Of a stretch of 64,000 bases of DNA, positions 8,506-16,800 are shown piece after piece. The position numbers and the translations under genes were made by a program. The stretch lies in assembly GCF_000971215.1 (NCBI RefSeq), contig NZ_BBMA01000006.1:1-64000 (forward strand), read 5' to 3'. The notes under the pieces are model-generated. The model ran no database searches. It had not been told where the DNA came from and saw only the letters and a program-made list of their open reading frames with translations. The DNA comes from Demequina silvatica (GTDB lineage: Bacteria > Actinomycetota > Actinomycetes > Actinomycetales > Demequinaceae). Each line of letters starts with the position of its first letter. The stretch's first letter is position 1.

Positions 8506-9842
8506 CCCCCACGAACCTCACGAAGCAGCAGCGCCGTCTGGTGATCGTCGTCCGGGCGGATCCGGTGATCTGCGGGCATTCGGGCGAGGCACGCAACCTT
8601 GCCGAGGTCGCGCTGACGCGCGGCTTCGACGACGTGCGGATCGTCACGTGGCCGCTCGACCGTCTCGAGGAGACCGGCCTGCCGCTCAAGCCGCTCGACA
8701 CGGTGCTGCCGTACTCCCCCGGGATCACGGTGGAGCGGCCCGGCCCGGTGGGCGGATACAAGATCCCCGATGGCCGCTACCTCGCGGGCATGGTCGGGCG
8801 CCTGGTCGAGCTGTTCACGGACGGCACCCCCACCGTGGCCATGTCGCTGTACCTCCACCCGCACACCACCGCGGTCGCGGACGCGCTACGGATCGCGCAG
8901 TCGACGGGGCTGCCGGTGAACGTCACGACCATCGCCGAGGCGGTGGGCTCCGACATCACGGACGTGGTCCGCTCCGCGGTGGACCACGGCGAGTTCGGCG
9001 CCGCCGCCGCGGTGCTGTCCACCTACCTGTCGCAGGACGTGTGCGTGGCCGTGTCGCAGTACACCAAGGACGTGATCGTGGCCTCGGCGGCGGAGCTCGA
9101 CGCGATGTACGGCACGGCCTTCGCGGCGCAGTGCGAGGAGCGCGTGACCATCTCCTACCCGGCGATCGACACGTCCGCCTACCTGGGGCTCGACCCCGCG
9201 GAGACGGACAAGGTGCTGGCGTCACGTGGCCTGCGGCGCGGCGAGTACGTGCTCTACCTGTCGCGGCTGCAGAAGGCCAAGGGCGTCGACGACCTCATCC
9301 GCGGCTTCGCGGCCTCGGAGGCGTGCGAGCACCAGACCCTGGTGATCGCGGGGCGCGGGCCGGACCTGCCGTACTTCCAGGAGGTCGCGTCACGGACCGC
9401 GGCGCGCGACCGGATCGTGTTCCTCCAGGACGTGGGCGATGACGAGAAGCCGCACCTCATGACCGCGTGCACCGCTTACGCGCTGCCGTCGAAGCCGGCC
9501 CCCGAGTTCACCGAGACCTTCGGGATCGCGCTGGTGGAGAAGATGCTCGCCGGCGGCGGGCCCGTCATCACGTGCGACACCGGCGGCATCCTCGAGGCGG
9601 TGGGCGACGCCGCCGTGGTGGTGCCCTCGGGCGATCCCTCCGCGCTCACCGTGGCGCTCAACGTGTGCGCGGCCGGGCTCGACGAGGCCGACCGCGAGTG
9701 GTGGCAGGGCCGCGCCCGCGAGCACGCCATGCAGTTCGACCGCGTCAACGTGTTCGACCGGCTGTTCGCGATGGTGCCGGGGTACGCGGGTGCGGGCGCC
9801 GGCGCGGCGGGTGCGCGCCGGAAGGTGCGCGCGAGGGCGTAG
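8502..9842 (+). CDS. GT4-family glycosyltransferase
   Basis: 446-residue retaining glycosyltransferase with GT-B fold. The ATG at 8502 follows AAGGAGG and overlaps the GH92 stop by four bases. The N-domain begins RRLVIVVRADPVICGHSGEA; the C-domain has VLYLSRLQKAKGVDDLI, LVIAGRGPDLPYF and the GT4 E-x7-E region (FTETFGIALVEKM) that grips the nucleotide-sugar donor. It has no membrane segment. Its layout recalls sucrose-phosphate or mannosylfructose-phosphate synthase-like GT4 enzymes, but donor and acceptor are unknown. Coupling to a GH92 suggests one enzyme builds and the other trims the same mannosyl product, or that both serve a salvage route. The C-terminus is Ala/Gly/Arg-rich low complexity. 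Confidence 0.87.
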   Translation: MTPTNLTKQQRRLVIVVRADPVICGHSGEARNLAEVALTRGFDDVRIVTWPLDRLEETGLPLKPLDTVLPYSPGITVERPGPVGGYKIPDGRYLAGMVGRLVELFTDGTPTVAMSLYLHPHTTAVADALRIAQSTGLPVNVTTIAEAVGSDITDVVRSAVDHGEFGAAAAVLSTYLSQDVCVAVSQYTKDVIVASAAELDAMYGTAFAAQCEERVTISYPAIDTSAYLGLDPAETDKVLASRGLRRGEYVLYLSRLQKAKGVDDLIRGFAASEACEHQTLVIAGRGPDLPYFQEVASRTAARDRIVFLQDVGDDEKPHLMTACTAYALPSKPAPEFTETFGIALVEKMLAGGGPVITCDTGGILEAVGDAAVVVPSGDPSALTVALNVCAAGLDEADREWWQGRAREHAMQFDRVNVFDRLFAMVPGYAGAGAGAAGARRKVRARA

Positions 9843-9947
9843 GCGGCGCGAGGACGTAGGCGACGCGAGGGTGGCCCGGGCGTGCGAGCGCGACCGGGCC
9901 ACCGCATCGTCCCTTCCGACAGGGCTGCGCGGGGCGAAAGGGGACTA

Positions 9948-9981
9948 GTGGAGATTCCTTGCCATGGCAAGGAATCTCCAC
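9948..9981. repeat. 34-bp perfect palindrome
   Basis: The 17-base arm GTGGAGATTCCTTGCCA is followed immediately by its exact complement, with no loop, centred on CCATGG at 9962-9967. It lies between two convergent genes (glycosyltransferase on plus, membrane protein on minus), where a bidirectional transcription stop would fit. The absence of a loop or T-tract and its relatively AT-rich make-up are also compatible with a protein-binding site. Confidence 0.9.
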
Positions 9982-10056
9982 GGATACCCGTCGAGCCCGC
10001 GCGGATGCCCGCGGTGACGCCGGCGACGCCCGAGGCGCCCCGCCCTGAGCCTCGCG

Positions 10057-11067
10057 CTATGCCCCGCGGCGGCGGGCGAGGATCGCGTCGAGCGACCCCG
10101 TGGCCGGGGCGGCGGGCGCCGCCTCGGCGGCGCTCGGAGCCGCGGACGGCTGCGCACGGTAGGACGCCGCCGCGATGTCCTGCGTCTCGAGCAGTCGCGC
10201 CTGCCCGGGCCGGACCTCGGCCTTGAGCGTGTAGCTGGGAGCCGGCATCTCGCGCGGGCTCCACGCGGCGGACTCCTCGACGGGCGCCGCAGCAGGCGCC
10301 GCGTCCACGCGCTGCACGGGCGACGCGGGCGCCTGCGCGACGGGCGCGAAGATCGGCGCGGGCGCCGCGAGCGGCGCGAGGTCGGCGGAGGTGACCACCT
10401 TGATGGCCTGCGTCTCGACGTCGGACGGCTGCGACTCGCGGCCGGCCGCGCGCTCAGCCGTGACCTTGCGCAGCGCCTGCGTCGCGGTCGCCGCGGCGCC
10501 CACCTCGCGGGCCACCAGCGCGAGCCGCGCGTCCACGCGGCGCTGGGCTGCCGCGGCACGCGCACCCTGGACCAGCACGCCCGCGAGAAGCGCGGTCGCG
10601 ACCGCACCCACCACGGCGTGCACCAGGCCGAACGCCACCAGCACCCACGCCGCGCCGGCGAGCAGGGTCACGCCGAGCGCCACGCGCGCACGGCGACGCG
10701 CCCGTGCCCGACGCTCGGCGAGCGCCACCGCACGGTCGCTGCGCAGCGCGATCAGCTGGCGCTGCGCGGCCGTCGCGGCCTTGTCGATCGGGCCGGCGGG
10801 ACGGGACATCGCGTCCGCGCCCAGGCGGGCGATCGAGGCGCGGGCCGCGCCGGTCGCCAGCAGGGGAACCTCGCCGGAGTCGGTGGAGGCACGGTCCACG
10901 GGACGGGCGACCCGCGAGGCGGTGGTCTTCACCACTCGCATCTCCGCGGAGTACCGGTCCTCGGTCCGGACCAGCGCGTAGTCCGCCCGCTCCTTGATCC
11001 GCTGGGGGATCACGTAGGCGAGCACCATGCCGAGGGCGATGATCGCGAGCAATCCAGCGGGAAACAT
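10057..11067 (-). CDS. Membrane protein of unknown function
   Basis: 336 residues, no recognised family. Residues 2-20 form an N-terminal membrane anchor (GLLAIIALGMVLAYVIP), followed by a basic region (QRIKERADYALVRTEDRYSAE). Two adjacent hydrophobic segments at about 125-165 (ALGVTLLAGAAWVLVAFGLV and VGAVATALLAGVLV) come next. The C-terminal 170 residues are Ala/Pro-rich and probably disordered, ending ILARRRGA. This layout resembles septum- or envelope-associated scaffold proteins of actinobacteria, but that is only an impression. It is convergent with the glycosyltransferase and runs co-directionally with the rimJ-moeA pair upstream, 52 bases away. Confidence 0.75.
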   Translation of the reverse strand: MFPAGLLAIIALGMVLAYVIPQRIKERADYALVRTEDRYSAEMRVVKTTASRVARPVDRASTDSGEVPLLATGAARASIARLGADAMSRPAGPIDKAATAAQRQLIALRSDRAVALAERRARARRRARVALGVTLLAGAAWVLVAFGLVHAVVGAVATALLAGVLVQGARAAAAQRRVDARLALVAREVGAAATATQALRKVTAERAAGRESQPSDVETQAIKVVTSADLAPLAAPAPIFAPVAQAPASPVQRVDAAPAAAPVEESAAWSPREMPAPSYTLKAEVRPGQARLLETQDIAAASYRAQPSAAPSAAEAAPAAPATGSLDAILARRRGA

Positions 11068-11119
11068 GGCACGACGTTAAGGCCGCCGCCACCCCGAGCC
11101 CGGGAGGACTCGCGGCGTG

Positions 11120-11698
11120 TCAGCCGCCCACACCCCAATATCGTCCGATACGAGGCTCATCTTGAGTCCGGGCGAAGATCACGTGGTCCCGCCACCCGCC
11201 GTCGATGTAGAGGTACGAGCGCCGCACCCCCTCCTCCGTGAACCCGAGCTTCTCCGCGACCCGGCGCGACGCGGCGTTCTCCGGCCGGATGGCGATCTCG
11301 ACGCGGTGGAGGCCCAGGTCGAAGGCATGGGTGGTGAGCAGGGACGATGCGCGGGTCACCAGGCCCTGTCCGGCCCGGTCGCGCGCGATCCAGTAGCCCA
11401 GCGAGCCGGACCGCTGCGCGCCCCACTGGATCCCGGCGATCACCACGCGCCCCACGAGCGCGCCGTCCACCTCGATAGCGAGCGGCAGCGCCTCGAGGTC
11501 GCGCCGCTGGCGACGCTCCTGGCGCACGAACGCCCGGAACGTCATGTCCGTCGCGCGCGCCTCGGGCGGGACGGTCGCCTCCCACGGCTTGAGCCAGTCG
11601 CGGTTGGCGGCGCGCAGGTTCATCCACTCGTCCTCGTCGCGCGGGACCAGCGGGCGCAGGCGCACGCCATCGGCGGCCAGCACCAGCGGTCGCGGCAT
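11120..11698 (-). CDS. RimJ/RimL-type GNAT N-acetyltransferase
   Basis: 192-residue acetyl-CoA-dependent N-acetyltransferase. VRLRPLVPRDEDEW opens the fold; GSLGYWIARDRAGQGLVTRA carries the RxxGxG/A acetyl-CoA loop; HRVEIAIRPENAASRRVAEKLGFTEEG is the typical C-terminal RimJ signature. It likely modifies the N-terminus of a ribosomal or other protein, but the substrate is not determined. The ATG at 11696-11698 shares one base with the moeA stop (TGATG), so the two genes are translationally coupled. The frame extends upstream into moeA, but that sequence is not GNAT-like. Confidence 0.9.
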   Translation of the reverse strand: MPRPLVLAADGVRLRPLVPRDEDEWMNLRAANRDWLKPWEATVPPEARATDMTFRAFVRQERRQRRDLEALPLAIEVDGALVGRVVIAGIQWGAQRSGSLGYWIARDRAGQGLVTRASSLLTTHAFDLGLHRVEIAIRPENAASRRVAEKLGFTEEGVRRSYLYIDGGWRDHVIFARTQDEPRIGRYWGVGG

Positions 11699-12909
11699 CA
11701 GTCGTCCCAGACGGTGCAGCGCAGCACCTGGCCGGAACGCACCTCCGTGGTCGCGGCGTCCACCCACGCGATGCCGTCCGCGTCGCCCAGCGAGGCGAGC
11801 GTGACGTCGCCGGGCTCGCACGCCGGCGTGGCCGTCACGGCGCCCGCGGCGTCGAGGCCCAGCCGCACCGGCACCGCCTGCGTGACGCCGGCGGGCGACT
11901 GCCAGCCGCGGGACAGGTGGGCGCGGACGCCGGGACGGATCACCTCGGTGAAGCCGCACATCTGGCGCAGGGCCGGGCGGACGTAGGCCTCGAACGCGAG
12001 CGCGGCCGCGACGGGCGAGCCGGGCAGCGCGATGGTGGGCACCTGCCGCGCACCCTCCTCGCCCAGCATCGCGAAGGCGTGGTGAGGGCCGGGCGTGAAG
12101 GTGAGCGCCACATCGTCCACCGCGCCCAGGTCGGACAGCACGGACACCACGGTGTCCTGCCCGCCGTCGCTGAGGCCGCCGGTCACGATCAGCAGGTCGG
12201 CGCGCACCAGCTGGTCCTCGATGGCGGTGCGGAGCGTGGGGCGGTCGTCGGGGACGGGGCCCACGCGGAACGCGTGCGCGCCCGCGTTGCGCGCCGCGAC
12301 CGCGATGAGGTGGCCGGTCGCCTCGGGCACGCCGGCGCGGCCGGCGCCCGGGTCGACCAGCTCGCCGCCGGTGGCGAGCACCACCACGCGGGGCACCGGG
12401 CGCACGGTGAGGCGCGGGTGCCCGAGCGACGCCGCGAGCGCGAGCTCACGTCCGCCCAGGCGACGGCCGGCGGGCACCAGGCTGCGCCCCGCCTCGGCGT
12501 CGGCGCCCGCGCGCCGGATCCCGGAACCGGGCGCGACCGGCGCGTGCACGGCCACCCGCGCGACGCCCCCGTCGGTCGAGGCGAGCGGGACCACCGCATC
12601 GGCCCCCGTGGGCACCGGCATGCCGGAGGCGACGCGCGCCGCGGTGCCGGCGAGGTGGTGGCGCGGTCCGCGGTCCGCGAAGGAGACGTCGTGCGCGACG
12701 GGGAGGGTGCCCGCCGCGGACAGGTCCGCGACGCGCAGGGCGTAGCCGTCGAAGGCCGCGACGTCGTGGGCGGGCAGCGGGGCGGCCGCGACCAGGGGCT
12801 CGACGAGCGTGGCGCCGGCGGCGTCCCCGACCAGCACCGTGAGCGGCGGGATGGGGGCCAGCGCGCGGGTGACCGCGGTCCGGTGCTCCTCGAGGGTGCG
12901 GGTCAGCAC
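11698..12909 (-). CDS. moeA: Molybdopterin molybdenumtransferase
   Basis: 403-residue MoeA, which inserts molybdate into adenylylated molybdopterin in cofactor synthesis. I choose the GTG at 12907-12909 because AGGAGG (12917-12922) sits seven bases away; a start 42 bases further out lacks a site. Visible features are HDVAAFDGYALR, the domain III metal/MPT region VVVLATGGELVDPG, LLIVTGGLSDGGQD (the MoaB-like TGG...D motif) and ALPGSPVAAALAFE. The GNAT gene is coupled downstream. It diverges from the folate gene over an 81-base promoter region. No other molybdenum-cofactor gene is in the window. Confidence 0.94.
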   Translation of the reverse strand: MLTRTLEEHRTAVTRALAPIPPLTVLVGDAAGATLVEPLVAAAPLPAHDVAAFDGYALRVADLSAAGTLPVAHDVSFADRGPRHHLAGTAARVASGMPVPTGADAVVPLASTDGGVARVAVHAPVAPGSGIRRAGADAEAGRSLVPAGRRLGGRELALAASLGHPRLTVRPVPRVVVLATGGELVDPGAGRAGVPEATGHLIAVAARNAGAHAFRVGPVPDDRPTLRTAIEDQLVRADLLIVTGGLSDGGQDTVVSVLSDLGAVDDVALTFTPGPHHAFAMLGEEGARQVPTIALPGSPVAAALAFEAYVRPALRQMCGFTEVIRPGVRAHLSRGWQSPAGVTQAVPVRLGLDAAGAVTATPACEPGDVTLASLGDADGIAWVDAATTEVRSGQVLRCTVWDD

Positions 12910-12990
12910 GGGCGGCCTCCTGATCGACACATGTGCAGAGCCTAAAGACATGCCCGAGGGTGGAACAAAGATTTACCGAACTTTGGCACA

Positions 12991-13629
12991 ATGGAGCCCA
13001 TGACGCCGATGTCCGACAGCTCTCTTCGCGCCCTCGAACCGGACGAGGCGAAGGCGCACCTGAGGGCGAGCATCCGACGCGAGAGGCTCCAGCGGAGCGA
13101 ACGGCGGCGCCACGAGGCGGCCGCCGCCCTTCGCGACCACGTGCTCTCGCTCCCGTCGATCCAGGAGGCGCGCTGCGTCTCCGTCTACGCCTCCCGCCCG
13201 CACGAGCCCGGCACCGGCCCCCTCATCGAGGCGCTGCACCGGCGCGGCATCAAGGTGCTGGTGCCGTTGCTGGGCGACGGCCTGCAGCGCGGCTGGGGCG
13301 TCTACCGCGGCATCGAGGACCTGATCGAGCGGGCCCCCGGCCGCCCGCCGGAGCCCAGCGGCGACTTCCTGGGCTCGGCGACACTCGCGGAGGCCGACGT
13401 CATCGTGGTGCCCGCGCTCGCCGTCGACACCACCGGCACGCGCCTGGGCCAGGGCGGCGGCTGGTACGACCGCGCCCTCATGGAGGCGCGCCCCAGCTCG
13501 CCGGTGGTCGCGCTGACCTTCGCCAACGAGGTCCACGACGCCTCGCAGCACCCGCTCCCCCGCGAGCGCCACGACCTGGGCGTGGACATGGTCATCACGC
13601 CCGAGGGGGCACTCCCGCTGCCCGCGTAG
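12991..13629 (+). CDS. 5-formyltetrahydrofolate cyclo-ligase
   Basis: 212-residue cytosolic enzyme that converts 5-formyl-THF to 5,10-methenyl-THF using ATP, rescuing an inhibitory folate form. Diagnostic motifs are RRERLQRSERRRHEAA at the N-terminus, VSVYASRPHEPGTGPL, DVIVVPALAVDTTGTRLGQGGGWYDRAL with the glycine-rich nucleotide loop, and HDLGVDMVITPEG. Three ATG codons are possible (12991, 13000, 13009); none has a clear ribosome-binding site, so the first 6 residues are uncertain. The FmdB gene follows after 10 bases. Confidence 0.94.
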   Translation: MEPMTPMSDSSLRALEPDEAKAHLRASIRRERLQRSERRRHEAAAALRDHVLSLPSIQEARCVSVYASRPHEPGTGPLIEALHRRGIKVLVPLLGDGLQRGWGVYRGIEDLIERAPGRPPEPSGDFLGSATLAEADVIVVPALAVDTTGTRLGQGGGWYDRALMEARPSSPVVALTFANEVHDASQHPLPRERHDLGVDMVITPEGALPLPA

Positions 13630-13639
13630 AATGTGCGGC

Positions 13640-13843
13640 ATGCCTACGTACTCCTACGCGTGCACCGCGTGCGACCACGCGTTCGATGCGGTGCAGTCCA
13701 TCCACGACGCCGCCCTCACCGAGTGCCCCGAGTGCACCGCACCCGTGCGCAAGCGCTTCGGCTCCGTGGGCGTCACCTTCAAGGGCTCGGGCTTCTACCG
13801 CACCGACTCCCGCTCGGAGTCGAAGGCGTCCAGCGCCTCCTGA
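13640..13843 (+). CDS. FmdB-type zinc-ribbon protein
   Basis: 67-residue protein with a two-CxxC zinc ribbon (YACTACDHAF and TECPECTAPVRKRFGSVG), then FKGSGFYRTD typical of the FmdB/CxxC_CXXC_SSSS regulatory family, and a Ser/Lys-rich tail. The ATG at 13640 is preferred: TAGAAT (13627-13632) stands seven bases upstream, the spacing expected when transcription starts at the ATG itself. This -10 overlaps the stop of the preceding gene, so FmdB can have its own leaderless promoter. Role unknown. Confidence 0.9.
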   Translation: MPTYSYACTACDHAFDAVQSIHDAALTECPECTAPVRKRFGSVGVTFKGSGFYRTDSRSESKASSAS

Positions 13844-13860
13844 CCCCCGCGAGCGCCCGC

Positions 13861-16800
13861 TCACCAGTGCGGCGGACGCTCCCGCTTGATCTCGTCGTCG
13901 CGGCTGGAGCCGTGCGAACCGCCCCAGCCCTCGTCCAGGTCCTCGCTCGCCCGCGTCGGGATGAGCGGGCGGCCTGAGCCTCGCGACGCCGGCCGGATGG
14001 GCGGCGGCGAGGGAAGGGACGATGCGTCGGCCGGGTCCTCCTCGGAGGCCTCCTCGGCCTCGGGCTCGGCGGGCTGCTCGGGCTCGGCCTCGGGGTTCTC
14101 GTCGGTCATGTCCTCATCCTCGTCCACGTCGTCATCGGCGCCGCCGTCGAGGTCGAGCTCGGCCTGCACCTGCTGAAGCGCGCGCGTCGAGACCTTGTCG
14201 GCGAGGATCTGCTCCGCGAGCATGACGGAGATGCCGAGCGTGACGTCGGGCGCCTCCTCGAACTCGGGCGCCGGCTCGGGCTCCGGTTCCGCGGGCTCCT
14301 CGGCGCGCAGCGCCGGTATCGCGCCGGTGACCTCGCCGACCGCGTCGAGGTCGAACACCTCCTCGGCGGGCACGCGGATCTCCGAGGTCTCCACACCCAG
14401 GTCGAGCGTGGGCTGCTCCCACACCAGCGGGGCCTTGTCCCGCTCGACGGCGTCGACGATCGCCGCGACGGCGGTCTCGGGATCCATGAACACGTCGAGC
14501 GTCCACAGCGACACGACCGTCCAGCCGAGCGCCTCGAGGCCCGCGTACTGGTGGCGCATGCGGTCGCGCACGCTCGCGCTGCCGCCCCGGGCGGCCTCGT
14601 CGGTGACCACCGCGACGCGGTAGCCGCGGTCGTGGCGTCCGCCCACCACCAGGGGGATCGCGTCCGCGCCGGTGCCGTAGCGGACGTGCACGGCGTAGCC
14701 CTCGGCACGCAGGCGGGAGGCGATGTCCGCGAGCAGCCAGTCGCCCGGCGCGGGCTCGGCGCGCTCGGCGGGCACGGGATCGCCGTCTGCGGCGAGCACC
14801 AGCTCGCGCAGCCCGTCGACGCCGTCGAGCTCCGCGCCCTCGGCGATCGCGGCCAGATCCTCGGCCCCGAGCGCGGTCACGAGGGTGAGGGTCTCGTGAC
14901 TCGCGACCACCGCCTGGGCGAGCGCCTGCGCGCCCCACTCCTCGGACAGCGCGCCCAGGCGGGCCGGCAGGTTGCCCTCGGCGTCGCGCGCGAAGCCGGG
15001 GGTGAGGATCACCTGGTCGACGTCGAGGCCGGCGGCGTTGCCGAGCGTCACCACCTCGACGGACTCCGCGAGGCGCGCGCCGCGCTCCTCGAGCGTGTCG
15101 CGCAGGCGCGCGGCATGCAGCTCGTTGCCGGCGACCAGCGCCAGCGAGCGGCGCGGCATCGAGTGGACCAGGCGGTCGGCGTGGTCGATCACGGCGGCGA
15201 CCTCGGCGTGCGTGGACTCGACGGCGTCGGCGCCCACGGCGGGAGAGCCGGTCGCCTCGAGGACCGTCACCTCGAGCGCGTGCGGCACCCCCGCGGACGG
15301 GAGCGAGCCGAGCGAGCGGCCGTACGCCAGCGTGCCGAGCACGCCGGTGACGCGGGGGTCGCGCGGCTGCGGAAGCGCGTGCAGCGGCATGTGCGGCAGC
15401 AGGCGCGCGAACACGGACACGGCACTGCGGGTCGCGGACGCGGCGTCGCCGACCACCACCACCTGGCGTGCCCGGGCGAGCGTGGGCACGGTCTCCGCGA
15501 GCGCGAGCGACTCGGCGCCGAACACCACCGCCACGTCGACGCAGCGCGCGGGCGGCGCAAGGCGCGAGACCTGCTCGGCGGTCGCGAGCGTGATGGGGCG
15601 CAGCGCCGTCACCAGGGGGGCGTAGTCGCGCCACAGCTCGCGGTACGGCGCGTCCGCGCCCTCGACCAGCGTGGCGAACAGGTCGCGAGCGAAATCGGGG
15701 TGGCGGGCGATCGCGATGCGGCGTCGCTCGGCGACCGCACGCATGAGCGGCCCGACGCGGGCCTCGGAGAACTCGCGGTCGCGCACCAGGAACTGCTCGA
15801 CCACGCGGCCCATGGCGCCCTCGTCGGTGAGGCGCGGGTCCGCGGACACGATCGCGTCGAACGCGGACGCCCACCACGCGAACTCGAGGTCGCGGCGCAC
15901 CTGCTCCTGCGACGCGTCCCGCTCGCGCAGCTCGTCGAGCAGCGGCCCCAGCCCCGCGGCCTCGAGGTCGCGCTCCACGGGGAGCGCCTCCTCGTGGTCG
16001 AGTGTGCCGGGCACACCCTCGGCGAGCCGCTCGAGCACGTCGCGGACGTGCTCCCACGGCTGGTCCAGCAGCTCGTCCTCGCCGGTGACCTGAGCGATGG
16101 GCGCCTCGAGGCGGCCCCACAGGCGGATGACGTTCTCGACGCGGTCCGCGTAGAGGTCGAAGTCGTCGGGCACCAGCGGCCAGCCGCCGGCGGAGCAGTG
16201 CGCGCGCCACCGCAGCGCCTGCGCGTGCGCGGCCACCAGGTTCTCGTGGAGCTCGTCCTTGGTGCGGCCGGGACGCAGCAGCTCGACCGCGCGGCGGCGC
16301 AGGGCGCGGCGGTCACGGCGGGCGAGCGTGCCCGCCTGAGGGGTCCCGGGGGGCGCGGTCGCGGCCACCAGGTCGTGCAGCGAGCGGTGGAACACCGCCG
16401 GGGAGAAGATCTCGAGGGTCGCGCGCAGGTCGGTGAACAGGGTCACCTGATCCGCCCACGCGACCATGGTCGGGGCCTCGTCCATGCCGGTCTCGTGCGC
16501 CGCGATCTGCGCCTCGGCCCGCATCTTGGGTAGGTGCCGCACCACCAGGGTCGCGAGCGCCTCGTCCAGGCGCGCGCCCTCCTCGGCGTCCGAGGTCACG
16601 GTGGACCACCAGGGCACCAGCGTGACGGCGACGGGCTCGGGCTCGGGCTGGGGCTGCTCGTCCGCGTCCGCCTCGGGCCGCAGCCGCTCGACCATCGCGT
16701 GCGCGACGGACGCGAAGCCGTGCTCGGACACCAGGGAGGCGGCCTCCGCGCCCAGCCGCAGCTGGGTCTGGGGAGCCGGCCGCGTCGAGATGAGGCGGAC

